Source: an uncultured Leptotrichia sp. (lineage in GTDB: Bacteria; Fusobacteriota; Fusobacteriia; Fusobacteriales; Leptotrichiaceae). From it: 33,147 nucleotides of DNA. This document shows, piece after piece, positions 31,475 through 33,147 of this stretch. The stretch lies in NCBI GenBank assembly GCA_937925095.1, contig CALEXX010000011.1:1-33147 (forward strand), in the 5' to 3' direction. The number at the start of each line of letters is the position of its first letter. Position 1 is the stretch's first letter. The notes under the pieces were generated by a model that searched no databases, had not been told where the DNA came from, and worked only from the letters and a program-made list of their open reading frames with translations. The translations under genes and the position numbers were made by a program.

Positions 31475-31525
31475 AAAAAAGACAGCAGATGAAGGAAAAA
31501 ATCCTTTTCAGAAACTGTCTTATTT
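31475..31525. terminator. Bidirectional Rho-independent terminator
   Basis: AAGACAG (31479-31485) pairs with CTGTCTT (31515-31521), with a second stem GAAGGA/TCCTTTTC inside the loop. T tracts follow on the - strand (from the A run before the stem) and, more weakly, on the + strand. It lies between the convergent ST7-like (+) and secreted lysozyme-like (-) genes. Confidence 0.7.
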
Positions 31526-31564
31526 ATATATTATAGAGTCTTTTTTCTTTTGAAAATCCATTTT

Positions 31565-32428
31565 TTATTCTGCATAAGTATTACATCTGTTAAACCATCC
31601 CTGAAGCCATTTTTTCTCATTTTTCGAAGGGTCTGAGTTATTTACTCTACGTTGAAGTACAAATTTTGCAGAATTGGAAAATTCAGTCAGAGCAGCTTTT
31701 CCTGCTTCAGTTCCTTTCATATTTTCCAATACTTGCAGCAGTCCCCATCCTTGGCCATTGTATCTTTCTTTTGGATTTGTTCCTTCTCCTTTAAAGTTGA
31801 CATAATCAATTAGCGGATAAAGTCCATTTGGTGAATTAGCCACCCTATAAAACTGTTTTTTTATATTTTCCTTGTTATCAGAGGCTTCAAGCATTTTTTC
31901 AAGGGAAGCTTCAAGTCTTTTAAAAATAAACATAACCTGTAAGTCTTTGTTATCATATAAAAAATTTGTCAGCTCCTCAATATCAGCATTTTTACTATTT
32001 TTTAAATTATTTAATTCCTGTCTGCTTTTCCATGGCGAATACTTATTTTTCACCATTATTTTTGGTAATTTGACATTTTTAGATTTCAGGTATTCAACTA
32101 ACCGAGGAAAACTTTCTTCAAATATTCCTGCTTCTCCTTCCTTATACCATATGAAATGACCTATTCCAAGTGAAGGAAAGTTTTCGCCTTCATTCCAGTA
32201 AACAAGATTACTTTTTACCCCTCCTGCTTCATTTTTGAAGATTTTTTCTCCTATTGCATCCAGCTCAGATTTACTAATATTTCTAAAAACATCCTTTTTT
32301 TCTGAAGTTTTAGATATCTCTGCAGGTTTTGATGTTTTCTTTGAATTTGAAGAAGATAAATTTGCTGATAAGCTGTTCAATGAGCAGAAAATAAGAATAG
32401 CTGCCAATAATAATTTTGATTTTTTCAT
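31565..32428 (-). CDS. Secreted lysozyme-like protein of unknown function (287 aa)
   Basis: The N-terminus is a signal peptide (MKKSKLLLAAILIFCSLNSL, probably cut after SLSA near residue 22), followed by a Ser/Lys-rich linker to about residue 50. The mature domain contains IGEKIFKNEAGGVKSNLVYW (59-78) and FPSLGIGHFIWYKEGEAG (about 84-101). The order of a helix with Glu67, then a beta-hairpin with GxGH, resembles the active-site layout of GH24-type lysozymes. Later motifs are YPLIDYVNFKGEGTNP and RYNGQGWGLLQVLENM. I recall similar uncharacterised proteins in other Gram-negatives but no name. A role in cell-wall turnover is inference. AGGAGGT precedes the ATG. Confidence 0.75.
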   Translation of the reverse strand: MKKSKLLLAAILIFCSLNSLSANLSSSNSKKTSKPAEISKTSEKKDVFRNISKSELDAIGEKIFKNEAGGVKSNLVYWNEGENFPSLGIGHFIWYKEGEAGIFEESFPRLVEYLKSKNVKLPKIMVKNKYSPWKSRQELNNLKNSKNADIEELTNFLYDNKDLQVMFIFKRLEASLEKMLEASDNKENIKKQFYRVANSPNGLYPLIDYVNFKGEGTNPKERYNGQGWGLLQVLENMKGTEAGKAALTEFSNSAKFVLQRRVNNSDPSKNEKKWLQGWFNRCNTYAE

Positions 32429-32816
32429 ATTGAGTACCTCCTATGGTTTTATTTCTATTTTACCACAGTAAAAATAGAAAATTCTGTGTAAGAAAATATA
32501 AAGTAGAAAATAAAATAAATAAAAATAATTGTTTAAATTAATAAATGATATATTAAAAATATAAGTTTATCTTTTTCTATAAATAAAATGTATAAGATAA
32601 TAAAAACAACTAGATGAAATAATCTTAAAATATGCTATAATATACTATAATAAAAAAAAAAGAAATCTATAATAAAAAAAACAGAAATAATAAAATGACC
32701 ATATGGAAATATAATAAAAACTTAATTAATAAATATTATTTTATTATCATAAATAACAATATAAAATAGAAGAAATAATGTTATTGAAAGTAATGCTATA
32801 TTAAAGGAGGAAAATT
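32429..32816. other. 388-bp A/T-rich gap with divergent promoters
   Basis: No gene is visible. On the - strand TGGTAAAAT (-10 hexamer at 32457-32462) is a likely extended -10 for the secreted lysozyme-like gene. On the + strand TGCTATAAT (32633-32641) is an extended -10 that would give the adhesin a 5' leader of about 170 nt. The rest is almost pure A/T with poly-A runs. Confidence 0.5.
32633..32641 (+). promoter_or_regulatory. Candidate extended -10 promoter of the adhesin gene
   Basis: TGCTATAAT with no good -35. Lies about 180 bp before the ATG. A second TATAAT-like match follows at once, so exact use is uncertain. Confidence 0.35.
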
Positions 32817-33147
32817 ATGAAAAGGAAAATGCTTTTGCTGTCAGCTTTATTTATAATGGCAACAGTAAGCTATTCAGCAGAAAAGAAACAAAGTCTAGAA
32901 GCAAGTCTGAACTCAATAGAAAACAAGTTTAATGATTTGCTTGAAAAAGAGGCTCAAAAGAAAAGAGAGTTTGAAGCACAGAAGGCTCAGCTGGAAAACG
33001 AAGTTGCAGACCTTAAGGCAAAGGAGGAAGGAAAAGAAAAGTTATTTGAAAAATTGAAAAAAGACTCTGAAGTTAGATGGCACAGAGACAAGTATAAACA
33101 AGTTTTGAACAATTATGATACATATTATAAAAATTTAGCAAAGTTAA
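32817..33147 (+). CDS. FadA-like adhesin, 5' part (110 residues visible, 3' end outside window)
   Basis: FadA adhesins of Fusobacteriota are small, exported, helical coiled-coil hairpin proteins that bind host cells. Here a signal peptide (MKRKMLLLSALFIMATVSYS, cut before AEKK) is followed by an uninterrupted amphipathic helix rich in Lys, Glu, Ala and Leu (SLNSIENKFNDLLEKEAQKK and onward). A second stretch, RWHRDKYKQVLNNYDTYYKN, resembles the RFYKSQYQDLASKYEDALKK part of F. nucleatum FadA. AAAGGAGGAAAATT precedes the ATG. The frame is still open at the window edge. FadA-family membership is likely; binding function is inferred. Confidence 0.75.
   Translation, partial: MKRKMLLLSALFIMATVSYSAEKKQSLEASLNSIENKFNDLLEKEAQKKREFEAQKAQLENEVADLKAKEEGKEKLFEKLKKDSEVRWHRDKYKQVLNNYDTYYKNLAKL

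Noticed and set aside
32781..32810. TGCTATATT (32794-32802) as the adhesin promoter
   Set aside because: A start from this -10 would fall on the Shine-Dalgarno itself and remove it, so it is unlikely to be the main promoter.

Overview
The window is an AT-rich bacterial chromosome segment that most resembles a member of the Fusobacteriota, probably Leptotrichia or a close relative. The reasons are the strongly A/T-biased codon use, LPS-type sugar transferases (a diderm envelope), a short YidC without the large periplasmic domain, and a FadA-like adhesin at the right edge. The species assignment is inference from gene content; no database search was run.

Layout. (1) 1-4814: the 3' end of an unidentified gene followed by five small membrane-protein genes on the + strand, including two pairs of paralogues. 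One protein carries two N-terminal repeats that look like the C-terminal domain of ribosomal protein L7/L12. The run looks like a polymorphic-toxin/immunity tail, but that is a hypothesis. (2) 4955-6986 (-): a two-gene surface-polysaccharide unit (Caps_synth/GT32-like and GT9 heptosyltransferase-like). (3) 7199-8772 (+): an ABC ATPase and its permease. (4) 8846-9567 (+): a complete type III toxin-antitoxin locus of the TenpIN family: promoter, two 54-bp antitoxin RNA repeats, Rho-independent terminator, toxin gene. Each repeat can fold as an H-type pseudoknot, and the only base difference between the two repeats keeps that fold. (5) 9633-9707 (-): tRNA-Gln(UUG) with a perfect consensus promoter. 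(6) 9887-18115 (-): dnaA, yaaA, recF, a DUF721/DciA-like gene, a TPR gene, an LPS-kinase-like gene, mnmG and pth, all reading away from the origin. (7) 18116-18726: intergenic candidate oriC with near-consensus DnaA boxes and divergent promoters. (8) 18727-27235 (+): rpmH, rnpA, yidD, yidC, khpB/jag, mnmE, gyrB and gyrA. (9) 27377-33147: a UspA-like protein, a YfcE-type phosphoesterase, a secreted DUF3060 protein, an S66 LD-carboxypeptidase/MccF-like peptidase, an ST7/TPR-like protein, a secreted lysozyme-like protein of unknown function, and the 5' part of a FadA-like adhesin.

The central 20 kb is the classic origin neighbourhood: initiation and repair (DnaA, RecF, DciA-like), gyrase, tRNA wobble modification (MnmG and MnmE, one on each side of the origin), membrane insertion (YidC/YidD) and RNase P. 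No dnaN lies between dnaA and recF. The accessory parts are the membrane-protein array and the TenpIN module. Gyrase A is worth a second look for its QRDR residue, its variant GyrA-box, its acidic N-terminal extension and a possible coupled leader peptide.
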